64,000 nucleotides of DNA from Streptomyces sp. ICBB 8177 (GCF_003144095.1 NZ_NSKH01000023.1:1244875-1308874); one strand, 5' to 3'; numbered from the stretch's first letter, positions 9,601 through 18,443 are shown. The notes: generated by a model not told the origin, from the sequence alone. Program-made: numbers and translations.

Positions 9601-9736
9601 GCCGGGTCGCGAACGCGACGGCGCGCGGGTCGGGTTCGCCCTTGGCGTGGACCAGGACGGCGTGGCCGGCGCCGCGGCTCTGCAACGCGGTGCCCGCGGT
9701 CTTGACGCCACCGAGGCCGATGCGCACGCCCCTCAC
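6614..9736 (-). CDS. ESX-locus large hypothetical with Pro/Ala-rich linker and degenerate ART-like C-terminus
   Basis: About 1040 residues. I chose GTG 9736, which overlaps the eccB stop (GTGA) after GAAGG; GTG 9727 is the alternative. Residues 1-420 form a globular alpha/beta region. Residues about 430-770 are a Pro/Ala-rich disordered linker. Residues about 850-950 resemble an ADP-ribosyltransferase fold: YRGA at the first-strand Arg position, FCTAHS where STS is expected, and FRIVFLPGTTFKVL like the last ART strand but without the E-x-E pair. The ART reading is inference from pattern only, and the domain looks catalytically dead. The last bases overlap the beta-helix AAA gene, so the two are translationally coupled. 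Confidence 0.75.
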   Translation of the reverse strand: MRGVRIGLGGVKTAGTALQSRGAGHAVLVHAKGEPDPRAVAFATRLAPDPQHALAVVDLPFGTLEASAEALARHLTPYGPSLRLVFGRATAQEARRTAQHVAERLDRLVLAADGHVLPTADGGLFVPSDHGAGWLRYRPGRTPERDSQRFPKPRWEFSTFDRPWTTSSHAVVEPVPSGVWLHNRSTDAFPGGRQWLVDHLPSHPDILTAVLGAPGCPPLPLTDIIRWWDTVLPSARSWVRFLHFGPVALPDTAESLGQHLADTLRQQVVLYAGLPVTPRRGLDSPDVVSVGCDGTLGARPFVSELMYFPRTSRSAPPPALFGLRAPLYGVPEITTGVYEYASDAVLEVVQSGLWMRPHTEPADGDAVRRIPATPGYAAILYDRSVPGTEERMRSLAEDMLWKLDPDTREGFTVAPADEPGVRSGPAEDAYLWSPQDPAASGPQAVVAPARGVHSRPADIAPWTPESAVPEAQEHTAAPRETQGGPASALASLNPDDPSYASVVSRPDAAAPAAPAPAPQSARTETDVPSTPLPSTEYTAPEAGGGDGVADEGRTAVATSGTTAERQATPPPATGAAPAPAPAPVPQRDAPPAGPERAPEQPPTGEPLPYVTPGAGRQDPAASDRTPEPSALPGPELPSLPVASGPPGAPEPPRGPEPPRDPDALAAPKAPEASPPPDAVAQAAPAVREPARPAAPSPARMIRLESDSPAAAPTRAVEPDPGPGPGAPAGPAGPSPARPVPAEGPAAAPRAAAAGVRVQPVPKTSACAVPPERGTGQERDWVRRTFSAQYNAVAGTVSRVMSESPGLRGGSRSEAADALTDLVAVRLYLSGDSAQVDEAVRSASVGPHVPLARCVAAGLRRLPSYRGAALLRARTTAAERDWYREGRLATEWAFCTAHSAPRPGPPDGTDFLIWSMTARRTALIDPADPFRIVFLPGTTFKVLRASDGEGPVLMRELSPSEMDGEGRVDVRRVPLDEIALDGLERAVSALRRSEDTAARGKRGERREEGPLATPPGLIGGARVRRPGADGGVSVSDEGAKL

Positions 9737-11265
9737 CCGGCCTTCGCCGAACCGGTGGGCGCCGGACGCCTGGACACCGACGGCGCGGGGGCACTCACCG
9801 CCGCCCGGCGGCCACTCGCCGCCCTGGAGCCCCGGGCGGCCCCGGACCCGCCGCCCACCGGCGCGGACGCGGGCGCCGGCGCGGACGCGGACGCTGACGC
9901 GGGCGCACTCGGCGAGGCCGCGGGCTGCTGACCCTGCACCGTCGCCGCCGCGGCCGTACGGTCGAGCGCCGGCCCGTGCGGCAGCGCCGCCAGCACGCTC
10001 CCCGGCAGCGCCGTCTCGGTGCCGCCGCCGATGCCGAGATCCTGCGCGGCGGAGGAGTCGCCGAGCGGGTAGGCGACGCCCTGGTCGGTGATGAGCCAGG
10101 TCTGCGGGTTCGACGCCTGCGCGGCCAACTGCCCCTGGTCGACGGCGTAGACACCGTGTGAGGGCGGTACGAGGACCGGGTCGGCACCGGTCGCCGCCGC
10201 GCCGGACTCGACCGCCGCCTGCGCGGTCAGCCGTGTGCCCTGCGAGGACTCGCGCAGGCACACGGCCCGCGTGGTCGTGTCCACCGACGGGGCGTTCAGA
10301 ACGTCCGGCAGCGCGCTGGTCATCGACTGGTCGTCGGAGACGCGGGCGGCGGCGATGTCGGACACCGAGACCTGCCGCGGCGCCGGTGCGCCGTGCTGCG
10401 CCGCGAGCAGTGCCGCCTCCGTGGCGCTGACCGGGGCCACGCCCGCCGACGTCATCACGTAGAAGCGCTTGGCCCCCGCCGCAGATGTGCTGAACAACTG
10501 GCCGACGGTGGACGGCTGCCCGCCGACCTGCCCGGCGGACTTGCCCACGCCCTCGATCCGTGCCGGGGCGAGCGCGACCCCGGTCGGTACCCCGGCCAGC
10601 CAGGCGGCGGGCGCCGCGATGGAGCGGTCGGCGTCCAGCCCGAGGGCGATCAGCGTGGAGTCCGACGGCACCGGGTACTTCGTTCCCTGCCACAGCACGT
10701 AACGCGTGCCGTCCGGCGCGGCCAGCAACGCCTGCTTGCCGGAGGGGAAGGCCGCGGCCCGCGCGCCCGGCGCGAAGTCGAAGACCTGACCCGCCGCCAG
10801 GTCCGGACGCAGGCAGTCGGTCCACGACGGCGACAGCAGGTTCGCGGCCGTCGGCACGGAGTCGGGGGCGCCGTCGATGCCGACCGGCGCGCCGTGCGGT
10901 ACGTCCGCCAGCGCCTTCGACGCGACGGTGCGCACCGCCGCGCCCTTGCCGGTGAGCAGCAGCGCGGAGGCGTAGTTGCGCACCGGGCGCAGTTCGCCGC
11001 CGAGGTAGAGGTAGCGGTTGCCGGTCTCCTTCTCCACGATGATCGAACCCGGCTGCCGCCAGGCCGCGGTGGTCACCGGCGACAGCTTCCCGTAGATGAG
11101 GAACCCGACGCTCAGCAGGACGACGATGCCCGCGCCGAAGAACGTGCCCAGGGCGGCGCGTCTGGTCGGGCTGTCGCCCCGGCCCGGGTCGCCGGTGACG
11201 AGAGCGGTGGCGAGGCGGCCCATGGCGAACTGGTACGCCTGCATGTGATCGCGTCGTGTCTGCAC
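9733..11265 (-). CDS. eccB: Type VII secretion protein EccB
   Basis: The 510-residue protein starts at GTG 11265, 24 bp after eccD. The N-terminus has the EccB signature RRDHMQAYQFAMGRLATALV, then one transmembrane helix at about residues 44-62 (GIVVLLSVGFLIYG). A large extracytoplasmic domain follows, with four or so repeated YVL/YPLGD-like modules. The last 70 residues are an Ala/Ser/Pro-rich tail. EccB is a single-pass core component of the ESX membrane complex with EccC, EccD and EccE. Confidence 0.93.
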   Translation of the reverse strand: MQTRRDHMQAYQFAMGRLATALVTGDPGRGDSPTRRAALGTFFGAGIVVLLSVGFLIYGKLSPVTTAAWRQPGSIIVEKETGNRYLYLGGELRPVRNYASALLLTGKGAAVRTVASKALADVPHGAPVGIDGAPDSVPTAANLLSPSWTDCLRPDLAAGQVFDFAPGARAAAFPSGKQALLAAPDGTRYVLWQGTKYPVPSDSTLIALGLDADRSIAAPAAWLAGVPTGVALAPARIEGVGKSAGQVGGQPSTVGQLFSTSAAGAKRFYVMTSAGVAPVSATEAALLAAQHGAPAPRQVSVSDIAAARVSDDQSMTSALPDVLNAPSVDTTTRAVCLRESSQGTRLTAQAAVESGAAATGADPVLVPPSHGVYAVDQGQLAAQASNPQTWLITDQGVAYPLGDSSAAQDLGIGGGTETALPGSVLAALPHGPALDRTAAAATVQGQQPAASPSAPASASASAPAPASAPVGGGSGAARGSRAASGRRAAVSAPAPSVSRRPAPTGSAKAG

Positions 11266-11289
11266 GGTCGGTGTCTCCCTCTGCCTCGG

Positions 11290-12684
11290 TCAGCTCGTCA
11301 GGGAGCGGAAGGCGGAGTAGGCGTGCAGGGCTTGCAGCAGCAGGGGCAGCAGCGCGATCGCCGTGATGGTCTCCAGCAGGTCGCCGCTGTGCCCCCACAC
11401 CGGCAGCAGCCGCCCGGTCGGCAGCCGCCAGGCGGCGGCCAGCACGGCGGCCACGGCCGCGAGGAGCACGACCACCACGGCGAGCCGCGCCCCGGCACCG
11501 AGCGGCGCGAAACGGGCGAGCGCGACGGTGATCAGGCCGAGCGCGCCGGCCACGACCATCGGCACGCGCTGCGCCGAGCGGTTCAGGCCGCGCGAGCGCA
11601 GCAGGACGGCACCGGCGAAGACCAGCGGCAGCAGCCAGCCGATCCAGCCGCTCTCGCGCGTCATGTACCAGAAGCCGGCCACGTACACGAGCGCGGAGGA
11701 GACGCTGAGGGTGTCCAGGTAGGCGCTGGCGGCCTGGACCTGCTCCTGGATCCGCTCCCCGGAACCCGGCTCGATGTCCTCCTGCAACTCCTCGGCGTTG
11801 TGCGGCAGTCGGGGCACGCGCAGCCGGGACATGCGCAGCGACAGCCGCGGCCCGAAGTGCCCGAGCACGAACATCGCGACGGCGACACACGTCACGGCCT
11901 GCGCGCCGTGCCATCCGGTGGCCCGCATCAGTCCGGTGCCGACGGCGGCGGCCAGCGCGGTGAGCAGGACGGTACCGGGGACCACCAGCGGCAGCGGCCG
12001 CAACGCCAGCAGCGCGGCCGCCAGGACGACCACGCACACCGCCGCCGCCAGCACCCCGGGCAGCCCGGGTGCGTAGCCCCCGTGCGGTCCGTGGCGGAAC
12101 GTCAGTCCGGCCAGGGCACCGAAGGCGATCGAGCCCAGGCCCGCCACCAGTACCGTGCCCCGGTCGGCGTCCAGTCGCGCCGCGGCCACGCACCCGGCGG
12201 CCAGTGCGACGGCGATCGCCCCGGCGCCGACCGCGGTCCCGGTGCCGGGGCCGAAGCCCAGCAGCGCGGCGGCCAGCGCGGGCATCGCCAGGACGGCCAT
12301 CGCCAACGCGAGGGCGCGGGTCAGCCGGGGCGTCCAGCGGCCGGGCAGCGCGTCGACGGCCTGGGCGACGCCGTCGGCGACGTCGTCGAAGTGCAGCGCG
12401 GGCAACGGCTCCTGCGCGGGCCGCAGATGCAGGACGTCACCGTGGCGCAGCCCCAGCGTGGCGGGTGTGCCGTCGGCGTCCAGCGGATCCTCGCCGAGCC
12501 GTTGCAGCACCCACGGCGTCCCGCGTTCCGCGGGGTCCTTCGTCACGTGCCGCGCCAGCACCGGGAGCAGCGCGGAGACCGGAGTGCTCAGCGGGATCGC
12601 GAGATCGGCCCGCCCGGCCGGTCCCACGACCGTGACCCGGCACACCTCCGAGGCCGGTGCGGTGACCGCATGTGCCGTGGTCAT
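11290..12684 (-). CDS. eccD: Type VII secretion integral membrane protein EccD
   Basis: I chose ATG 12684 (464 aa) because CAGGAGC lies 6 nt upstream; an in-frame start at 12732 lacks this. Residues 10-95 form the ubiquitin-like domain typical of EccD (CRVTVVGPAGRADLAIPL, then LRHGDVLHLRP). The remainder holds about eleven hydrophobic helices. A charged cytoplasmic loop lies mid-way (ELQEDIEPGSGERIQEQV). EccD forms the membrane channel vestibule of the ESX complex. It follows eccC by 97 bp and precedes eccB by 24 bp. Confidence 0.93.
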   Translation of the reverse strand: MTTAHAVTAPASEVCRVTVVGPAGRADLAIPLSTPVSALLPVLARHVTKDPAERGTPWVLQRLGEDPLDADGTPATLGLRHGDVLHLRPAQEPLPALHFDDVADGVAQAVDALPGRWTPRLTRALALAMAVLAMPALAAALLGFGPGTGTAVGAGAIAVALAAGCVAAARLDADRGTVLVAGLGSIAFGALAGLTFRHGPHGGYAPGLPGVLAAAVCVVVLAAALLALRPLPLVVPGTVLLTALAAAVGTGLMRATGWHGAQAVTCVAVAMFVLGHFGPRLSLRMSRLRVPRLPHNAEELQEDIEPGSGERIQEQVQAASAYLDTLSVSSALVYVAGFWYMTRESGWIGWLLPLVFAGAVLLRSRGLNRSAQRVPMVVAGALGLITVALARFAPLGAGARLAVVVVLLAAVAAVLAAAWRLPTGRLLPVWGHSGDLLETITAIALLPLLLQALHAYSAFRSLTS

Positions 12685-12781
12685 CGGGTTGCTCCTGGGG
12701 TGCGGTGGTTCGGCAGGGACGGGAGCGGACACGGGATGCCGCCATGGGCGAACGGTGAACGGCGCGTCGGCAGGGCACGGG

Positions 12782-15700
12782 TCACGGGGTCACCAGTCCG
12801 GTCTGGACGAGTTTGACGGAGCGGCGGGTGACGAGTTGGGCGCGGCCCTGGGGGAGGGTGCGGGGTTTGGCCTCGCCGAGGAACTTGCCCTCTTCCTTGG
12901 GGTAGGAGAAGAGGAGGGCGGGGTTGCCGAGTTCCCACAGGCGGCGCAGGACGGGGTCCATCATGGCGCGGATGGCGCCCGAGGTGCTGCGGGCGACGAC
13001 GAGGTGCATGCCGATGTGCAGGCCCTGGGCGAGGAGGGGGACCAGGGGTGCCATGGGCGAAGGGGCGCCGGGGGTGCCGGAGAACAGGTCGTAGTCGTCG
13101 ATGAGGACGAACAGCAGGGGGCCTTCCCACCAGTCGCGGCGGGCGAGTTGCTCGGGGCTGACGTCCGGCCCCGGGACCCGCTTGCCCACCGACACCGCCG
13201 CGTTGCCGGCGAGTTGGGTGAGGGCGTCGCTGTCGACGACGTAGCCGACGCGGTACTCCTCCGGCACGGACTTGAGCAGGCCTCGACCGGGGTCGGCGAC
13301 CATGATGCGTGCCTGGTCGGGCGTGTAGCGCGAGGTGATCGACCGGATCATCAGGCGCAGGGCGTTGGTCTTGCCGGTCTCCCCGTCGCCGAAGACCATC
13401 AGGTGGGGGTTGGTGGAGAAGTCGTGCCAGGTGGGTTCGAGGCGCTGTTCGTCCCAGCCGAGGCACACGCGCAGGTCGCCTTCTGCGGGCGGGAGCTGGG
13501 CGGCGGGCAGGCGGGTGGGCAGCAGACGGACGCCCGGCGCGGGGTTGCCGGTCCAGAAGGTGTCGATCTCGGCGACGGCGGCTTTGGTGGCGGCGGTGAG
13601 GTCACCGGTCTCGCCGGAGCTGTCGAGGCGGGGGAGCGCGGCCAGGAAGTGGTGTCCGCCGGCGGTCAGGCCGCGTCCTGGCTGGTGGGGGACGGCGGCG
13701 GCGATGCGGGAGCCGACCTCGGATTCCATGGAGTCGCCGAGGCGCAGTTCGAGTTTGGTGCCGAGCAGATCGCGCAGGCGGGGGCGGATCTCGGACCAGC
13801 GGACGGCGGCGGCGACGACGTGGAGGCCGAAGGACAGGCCGCGGGCGGCCATGTCGATGACGCGGGCTTCGAGGTCCTCGTAGTCCTGGCGCAGGGTGCC
13901 CCAGCCGTCGACGACGAGGAAGACGTCGCCGTAGGGGTCGTCGATCTCTCCGGACGCCTTGAGCGCGCGGTAGGCGGTCATGGATTCCAGGCCGCGCGAG
14001 GTGAACTCCTCTTCGCGCTTTTCCAGCAGTTGGGTGAGTTCGGCGATGGTGCGCAGGACGCGGTCGCGTTCCAGGCGGGTGGCGACGGATCCGACGTGGG
14101 GCAGGCCCGCGGTGGAGACCAGTCCGCCGCCGCCGAAGTCGAGGCAGTAGAACTGGGCTTCTTCGGGGGTGTGGGTGAGGGCGAGCGAGAGCATGAGGGT
14201 GCGCAGGGTGGTGGACTTGCCGGTCTGGGGTGCGCCGACCAGGCCGATGTGGCCGTCGGCGCCGGACAGGTCGGCGACCAGCAGTTCGCGCAGTTGCTCG
14301 TAGGGTCGGTCCACGATGCCCAGCGGCACCTTGAGGGAGGACAGGGCGGGATGCCCCGAGGCGCTCATGCCGCGCACGGGGTCGGGGACGATGCCGGGCA
14401 GGAGCTGGTCGAGGCTGGGGGACTCGGTGAGCGGGGGCAGCCACACCTGCCGGGCGGGCGGGCCGCTGTCCTCCAGCCGCCCGATCAGCACCTCCAGCAG
14501 ACTCTCCTCGGCCTGCGGTTCGGAGCCCGGGGCCGGCTTCTCCGGCTCGCGTTCGGCGGCCCGCAAGGACTGCCCGGCCAGCTCCGCGAGGCTTTCGTCG
14601 GCACGCTCGGACAGCAGCGCGCCCTGCTGCTCCAGGCCGAAGACGGTGATCTCCTGGCCGACCCTGGCCTGTTCGGCGCTGCGCTCGGCCTCGGACGGCG
14701 GCTCCGGCGCGGGGCCGGAGACGTAGGCGGCCTTGAAGCGGACCAGGTTGGTGGTGTCCACCTTGAGGTAGCCGTTGCCGGGGGCGGACGGCAGTTCGTA
14801 GGCGCTGGAGACGCCGATGACGCTGCGCGACTCCATGGAGGAGAAGGTGCGCAGGGCGATCCGGTACGACAGGTGGCCCTCCACCTTGTGGATGCGGCTC
14901 TCGTCCAGCCGTTGCGAGGCCAGCAGCAGGTGGACGCCGAGGGAGCGCCCCAGCCGTCCGATGGAGACGAACAGGTCCACGAACTCCGGCTTGCTGGCGA
15001 GGAGTTCGGAGAACTCGTCGACGATGATGAGGAGGGAGGGCAGCGGGGTGAGGTTGGTGCCGGCCGCGCGGGCCTTCTCGTAGTCGTAGAGGCTGGAGTA
15101 GCCGGATTCGCGCAGGAGTTCCTGGCGGCGGATCATCTCGCCGTTGATGGAGTCGCGCATGCGGTCCACGAGGTGGATCTCGTCGGCGAGGTTGGTGATG
15201 ACGGCGGAGGTGTGCGGCAGGCGGTCCATGCCGAGGAAGGTGGCGCCGCCCTTGAAGTCGACCAGGACCATGTTGAGGACTTCGGAGGAGTGGGTGGCGA
15301 CCAGGCCGAGGACGAGGGTCCGCAGCAGTTCGCTCTTGCCGGAGCCGGTGGCGCCGATGAGCAGGCCGTGGGGTCCCATGCCGCCTTGCGCGGACTCCTT
15401 GATGTCCAGCTCGACGACCTCGCCCTCCTCCGTGACTCCCAGCGGGACGAGCAGCCGCGCGGACTGCGCCTGCCGGGGACGCCACTTCGCCGCCACGTCG
15501 AACGTGCGCGGATCACGGATGCCCAGCAGCGCCGTCAGGTCGAAGTCCGACTCCAGCGGCCGGTCCACCAGGTCGACGCTCCCACTGGTACGCATCGGTG
15601 CGAGGGTGCGCGCGAGGGTGTCGGCCCGCGTGAGGCCGAGGGCGTCCGCGCGCGCCGAGACGGTGCTGTCGCCGGAGGGGAACTCGACCTGCCCGTCGCG

Positions 15701-16804
15701 GGTGGTCAGGCGCAGGACTTTCCGTCCGCCGGTCATGGCGCCGGTGGCGTCGAGCAGGACCACGTTGCGCAGCCCGCCGTGCAGCAGCCGGGAGCTGTCC
15801 GGCAGCCGCAGGCCCTGCGCGATCACCACGACGAACGGCTCGGCCACGCTCGGGGAAGCCTCCGGATCGTGATCGGGCCGGTCGCGTACGTCGGAGCCCA
15901 GCAGGTCCATCAACGTGTCGTGGTCGTCGGCCGCCAGCCGCACCGGCCCCGCGTCGTCCTCCTCCTTCGGGTGGGCGTTGTGCGGAAGCCACTTGAGCCA
16001 GTCCCACTCCTCACGGGCCGACGCACCGCCCAGCAGCGCGATGCGCAATTCGTCGGGGGAGTGGAACACCGCCAACTGCCCGATCATCGCGCGTAGCAGG
16101 CCGAGTGCGGGCCCACCCTCACCGGCGAACTCCACACTCGTGAACCGGCGCAGCGCCACCGGGATGGGAAGCTGCGGCACCGTCTGGTGCGCCTTGGTGA
16201 ACCGCCGCAGCGAGATCGCGGTCAGCGGCTCCAGGTCCTCCACCGGCTTGGTCTGCGGCGGGACAAACTCCAGGGCCGCACGCCGCGTACCCAGGCCGAT
16301 GCGCACCCGCCCGAAGTCCTCGTGTCCCGGCCGCCGCTCCCACAACCGGCTGCCCATCGCCAGCGCCCACAAGTCCGCCGGATCAGGGTTGTCCCACAGC
16401 AGTGCCGCACGCTGCTGCGCCGCCGCCGCCCGCGCCTGACGGCGCTTCTGCGCCAGATACCGCAGATAGTCACGCCGCTCGGCACGCATCCTGCGGCGCC
16501 GCTCACCACCGGCCCGCCCGATCTGCGTCAGCGTCATGCTGACCATGGCGATGCCCATCATCCCCGACATCATGTACGTCGTCGGACCGGCACTGCGCAT
16601 GGAGAACATCAACACCATCGCACCCGTTCCCAAACCCATGGGCAGGTACATCAACGCCGAACCGAAATCAGCGCTCGCCGGCTCCCCCAGAACCGGCGGC
16701 TCCGCCAACTCGACCTGTCCCTCGGGCAGCTGGGGACCTTCGACGCGCGGTGAGCGCTTGGCCACCACGGTGCTCAATGCGTGAAACCTCTCTGACGGGC
16801 GCAT
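12782..16804 (-). CDS. eccC: Type VII secretion ATPase EccC (fused EccCa-EccCb)
   Basis: ATG 16804 is preceded by AAGGAG at 9 nt spacing; an upstream in-frame start at 16894 is less likely. The 1340-residue protein has two transmembrane helices near residues 37-80, then three FtsK/SpoIIIE-type ATPase domains with Walker A motifs GATGSGKS (484-491), GAPQTGKS (857-864) and GDGETGKT (1139-1146). Conserved DFKGG and DFGGGG follow the first two. It is full length and unsplit, as usual in Streptomyces, and is the first gene of the operon. EccC is the motor that recognises WXG100 substrates. Confidence 0.96.
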   Translation of the reverse strand: MRPSERFHALSTVVAKRSPRVEGPQLPEGQVELAEPPVLGEPASADFGSALMYLPMGLGTGAMVLMFSMRSAGPTTYMMSGMMGIAMVSMTLTQIGRAGGERRRRMRAERRDYLRYLAQKRRQARAAAAQQRAALLWDNPDPADLWALAMGSRLWERRPGHEDFGRVRIGLGTRRAALEFVPPQTKPVEDLEPLTAISLRRFTKAHQTVPQLPIPVALRRFTSVEFAGEGGPALGLLRAMIGQLAVFHSPDELRIALLGGASAREEWDWLKWLPHNAHPKEEDDAGPVRLAADDHDTLMDLLGSDVRDRPDHDPEASPSVAEPFVVVIAQGLRLPDSSRLLHGGLRNVVLLDATGAMTGGRKVLRLTTRDGQVEFPSGDSTVSARADALGLTRADTLARTLAPMRTSGSVDLVDRPLESDFDLTALLGIRDPRTFDVAAKWRPRQAQSARLLVPLGVTEEGEVVELDIKESAQGGMGPHGLLIGATGSGKSELLRTLVLGLVATHSSEVLNMVLVDFKGGATFLGMDRLPHTSAVITNLADEIHLVDRMRDSINGEMIRRQELLRESGYSSLYDYEKARAAGTNLTPLPSLLIIVDEFSELLASKPEFVDLFVSIGRLGRSLGVHLLLASQRLDESRIHKVEGHLSYRIALRTFSSMESRSVIGVSSAYELPSAPGNGYLKVDTTNLVRFKAAYVSGPAPEPPSEAERSAEQARVGQEITVFGLEQQGALLSERADESLAELAGQSLRAAEREPEKPAPGSEPQAEESLLEVLIGRLEDSGPPARQVWLPPLTESPSLDQLLPGIVPDPVRGMSASGHPALSSLKVPLGIVDRPYEQLRELLVADLSGADGHIGLVGAPQTGKSTTLRTLMLSLALTHTPEEAQFYCLDFGGGGLVSTAGLPHVGSVATRLERDRVLRTIAELTQLLEKREEEFTSRGLESMTAYRALKASGEIDDPYGDVFLVVDGWGTLRQDYEDLEARVIDMAARGLSFGLHVVAAAVRWSEIRPRLRDLLGTKLELRLGDSMESEVGSRIAAAVPHQPGRGLTAGGHHFLAALPRLDSSGETGDLTAATKAAVAEIDTFWTGNPAPGVRLLPTRLPAAQLPPAEGDLRVCLGWDEQRLEPTWHDFSTNPHLMVFGDGETGKTNALRLMIRSITSRYTPDQARIMVADPGRGLLKSVPEEYRVGYVVDSDALTQLAGNAAVSVGKRVPGPDVSPEQLARRDWWEGPLLFVLIDDYDLFSGTPGAPSPMAPLVPLLAQGLHIGMHLVVARSTSGAIRAMMDPVLRRLWELGNPALLFSYPKEEGKFLGEAKPRTLPQGRAQLVTRRSVKLVQTGLVTP

Positions 16805-17593
16805 GTCACACGGCTCCTTGTCGATCGTAGCCGCGTCAACTGGTGACGATGAGTTCAACTGATGAAGACGGTGACTCCCCCGGTGGGGTGACAATACGCC
16901 TGGATCGCTCGCGTCCGGTGAACGGTCGTTGAACTCGTGAACGTCATTTGAGTAAACGTTGCCTGGACGTTGACCTGTTGTCGCCTGGTGGGCGCGTGGT
17001 CGCTGAGCGGGTCGAACGCCGGTCGCTCAATTGCCGTCCGAATGACCCGGGGGGGCGTCCGGTGGGTGCGAGTGCTGCGTATGGCGCGGTCGCCGCGTGC
17101 CGGACGGTTCGCGCGGTGGTGGGGCCGTGGCTGTAGGCGCGTTCGGGCGCCGGTGCGCGTGGTGCGTGGTCGCCATGGCCACCCCTCCCGACGGGCGTGC
17201 GGCCTCCCGGACCCCGGGATCCGCAACTGCCGCTGCGTACTGTCACTTTGAGCCGCGCCAAATCGGAACGCAACCCCTCGCGCGAGGGGTTGCGCGTCGC
17301 CGTCGTCTCTGCCGCCTCACGGTACAACCGTTGGCACGTTCGTCAAACGCCCGGGTCGGCGTCGCCCCTGTTGAGAGGCTTGCCGCAGGGGTCTTCCCGG
17401 CGCCTCAAATTACGATCAACACCGTTGACGCGGCACCGGGGAGAGGTGGCCGTTGGATGTGTTCCGCGGTGGCCGTGGCTTACTTTTTGACGTCACGTCA
17501 CATTGCCTCTGTGGCTGCTGTGTGTTCTCCATCACGGCTGCGACCGCGTCGGCGACATGCCGGGGCCTGGTGCCGCGGGCCGCGTGGTGGCGG
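16805..17593. other. 789-bp intergenic region upstream of the ESX operon
   Basis: No convincing gene is seen. The region must hold the eccC promoter. On the minus strand a TACGAT element lies close upstream of eccC, but no good -35 is spaced to it. Two direct GTGAACG copies (16918-16924 and 16937-16943, 19 bp apart) with a third GAAC between them could be a regulator site. A perfect 26-bp palindrome lies at 17269-17294. Confidence 0.6.
17269..17294. repeat. 26-bp perfect palindrome
   Basis: Every base from 17269 pairs with its mirror to 17294 (arm CGCAACCCCTCGC). It lies 300 bp downstream of the tetR stop and 465 bp upstream of eccC, both on the minus strand. It could be the tetR terminator as a hairpin or an operator as duplex DNA. 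No U-run follows. Confidence 0.75.
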
Positions 17594-18175
17594 TCATTCG
17601 CGTTCGACGCCGGGTTCTCGCGCCGGCAGGCCGCGCAGCAGCGTGTCGAGGAAGAGTTCGAAGCGCGGTGCGGCGTCACCGAGGTCGAGCGGGTTCTCGT
17701 GGATCGCGAGCCAGCTGACCACGGAGGTGATGAAGATGTACCAGCTCTGTTCGGCCAGTTCGGGGCTCACGCCGGCACCGGCGAAGGCGGTGACGACCTC
17801 GCGCCGCAGCCGTTCGAAGGGCCGGGCGGCGTGGCGGTGCGGTCGTGAGGTGCGGGTGGCGTAGCCGGGCACCGCGAGGAACCGGTCGTGCATGGCCCAC
17901 GCCACCTGCGCCAGCCAGGCCCGCCAGTGCCGTCCGTCCGGGCCTTCCGGCGGCAGGACCCGCTCGACCATGACCTCGCTGACCAGGTCGAACAGCTGGT
18001 CGCGGTTCCTGACCCAGCGGTAGAGCGCGCTGTGGCTGGCCCCCAGGCGCCCGGCCAGCTCGCGCATCGTCAGCTCGTCGAGGTTCCCGCTCGAAAGGGC
18101 GGCCTCGACGATCCGCTCGCGGCTGAGCTGCGCGGGGCGTCCCGGGTGGGGTCGGTGTGTCGCGGCGTCGGCCAT
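17594..18175 (-). CDS. TetR-family transcriptional regulator
   Basis: The 193-residue protein has the TetR helix-turn-helix at residues 18-62 (LSRERIVEAAL then LTMRELAGRLGASHSALYRWV). The rest is the helical ligand-binding and dimerisation half with conserved Trp and Phe residues. It starts at ATG 18175 and is divergent from the ornithine-cyclodeaminase-family gene. A 21-bp near-palindrome 80 bp upstream is its likely operator, implying control of itself and the divergent enzyme. Confidence 0.93.
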   Translation of the reverse strand: MADAATHRPHPGRPAQLSRERIVEAALSSGNLDELTMRELAGRLGASHSALYRWVRNRDQLFDLVSEVMVERVLPPEGPDGRHWRAWLAQVAWAMHDRFLAVPGYATRTSRPHRHAARPFERLRREVVTAFAGAGVSPELAEQSWYIFITSVVSWLAIHENPLDLGDAAPRFELFLDTLLRGLPAREPGVERE

Positions 18176-18254
18176 GGCCGGACTCTACGAGACCGCCGCC
18201 TCGGTTCCCCGATTGGCCGGAAGTCGCCCTCGGGTGAGAACCCTCACTCCGGTA

Positions 18255-18275
18255 TTAGTGACCACTGGTTACTAA
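18255..18275. promoter_or_regulatory. 21-bp near-palindromic TetR operator candidate
   Basis: TTAGTGACCA-C-TGGTTACTAA has ten-base arms around a central C with one mismatched arm pair. It overlaps a possible promoter for the rightward gene (GTGACC 18258-18263, N18, TACGCT 18282-18287), so binding would block RNA polymerase. It is in the 268-bp divergent gap between tetR and the enzyme gene. Confidence 0.7.
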
Positions 18276-18443
18276 ATCGGTTACGCTCGCGGTCCGCCCG
18301 GCGGTCCCCGCACTGCATCCGGCGCCACCCGCGTGCGGACGACCGACCGGCCCAGCCGTCGGGACGCCGCGTGCCCGGCCACGCCAAGAGGCCGCAGGAG
18401 CGCGCCCGTTCGTCCCGTCCCGTCCACCACGTCGAGGAGTGCC

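Noticed and set aside
9737-12193. Extension of the 1040-aa ESX gene through eccB and eccD
   Set aside because: It runs through well-supported genes in another frame; the real start overlaps the eccB stop.
12155-16096. 1313-aa plus-strand open frame antisense to eccC and eccD
   Set aside because: It mirrors clear EccC/EccD coding on the minus strand; composition is the complement of high-GC codons with no family motif or ribosome site.
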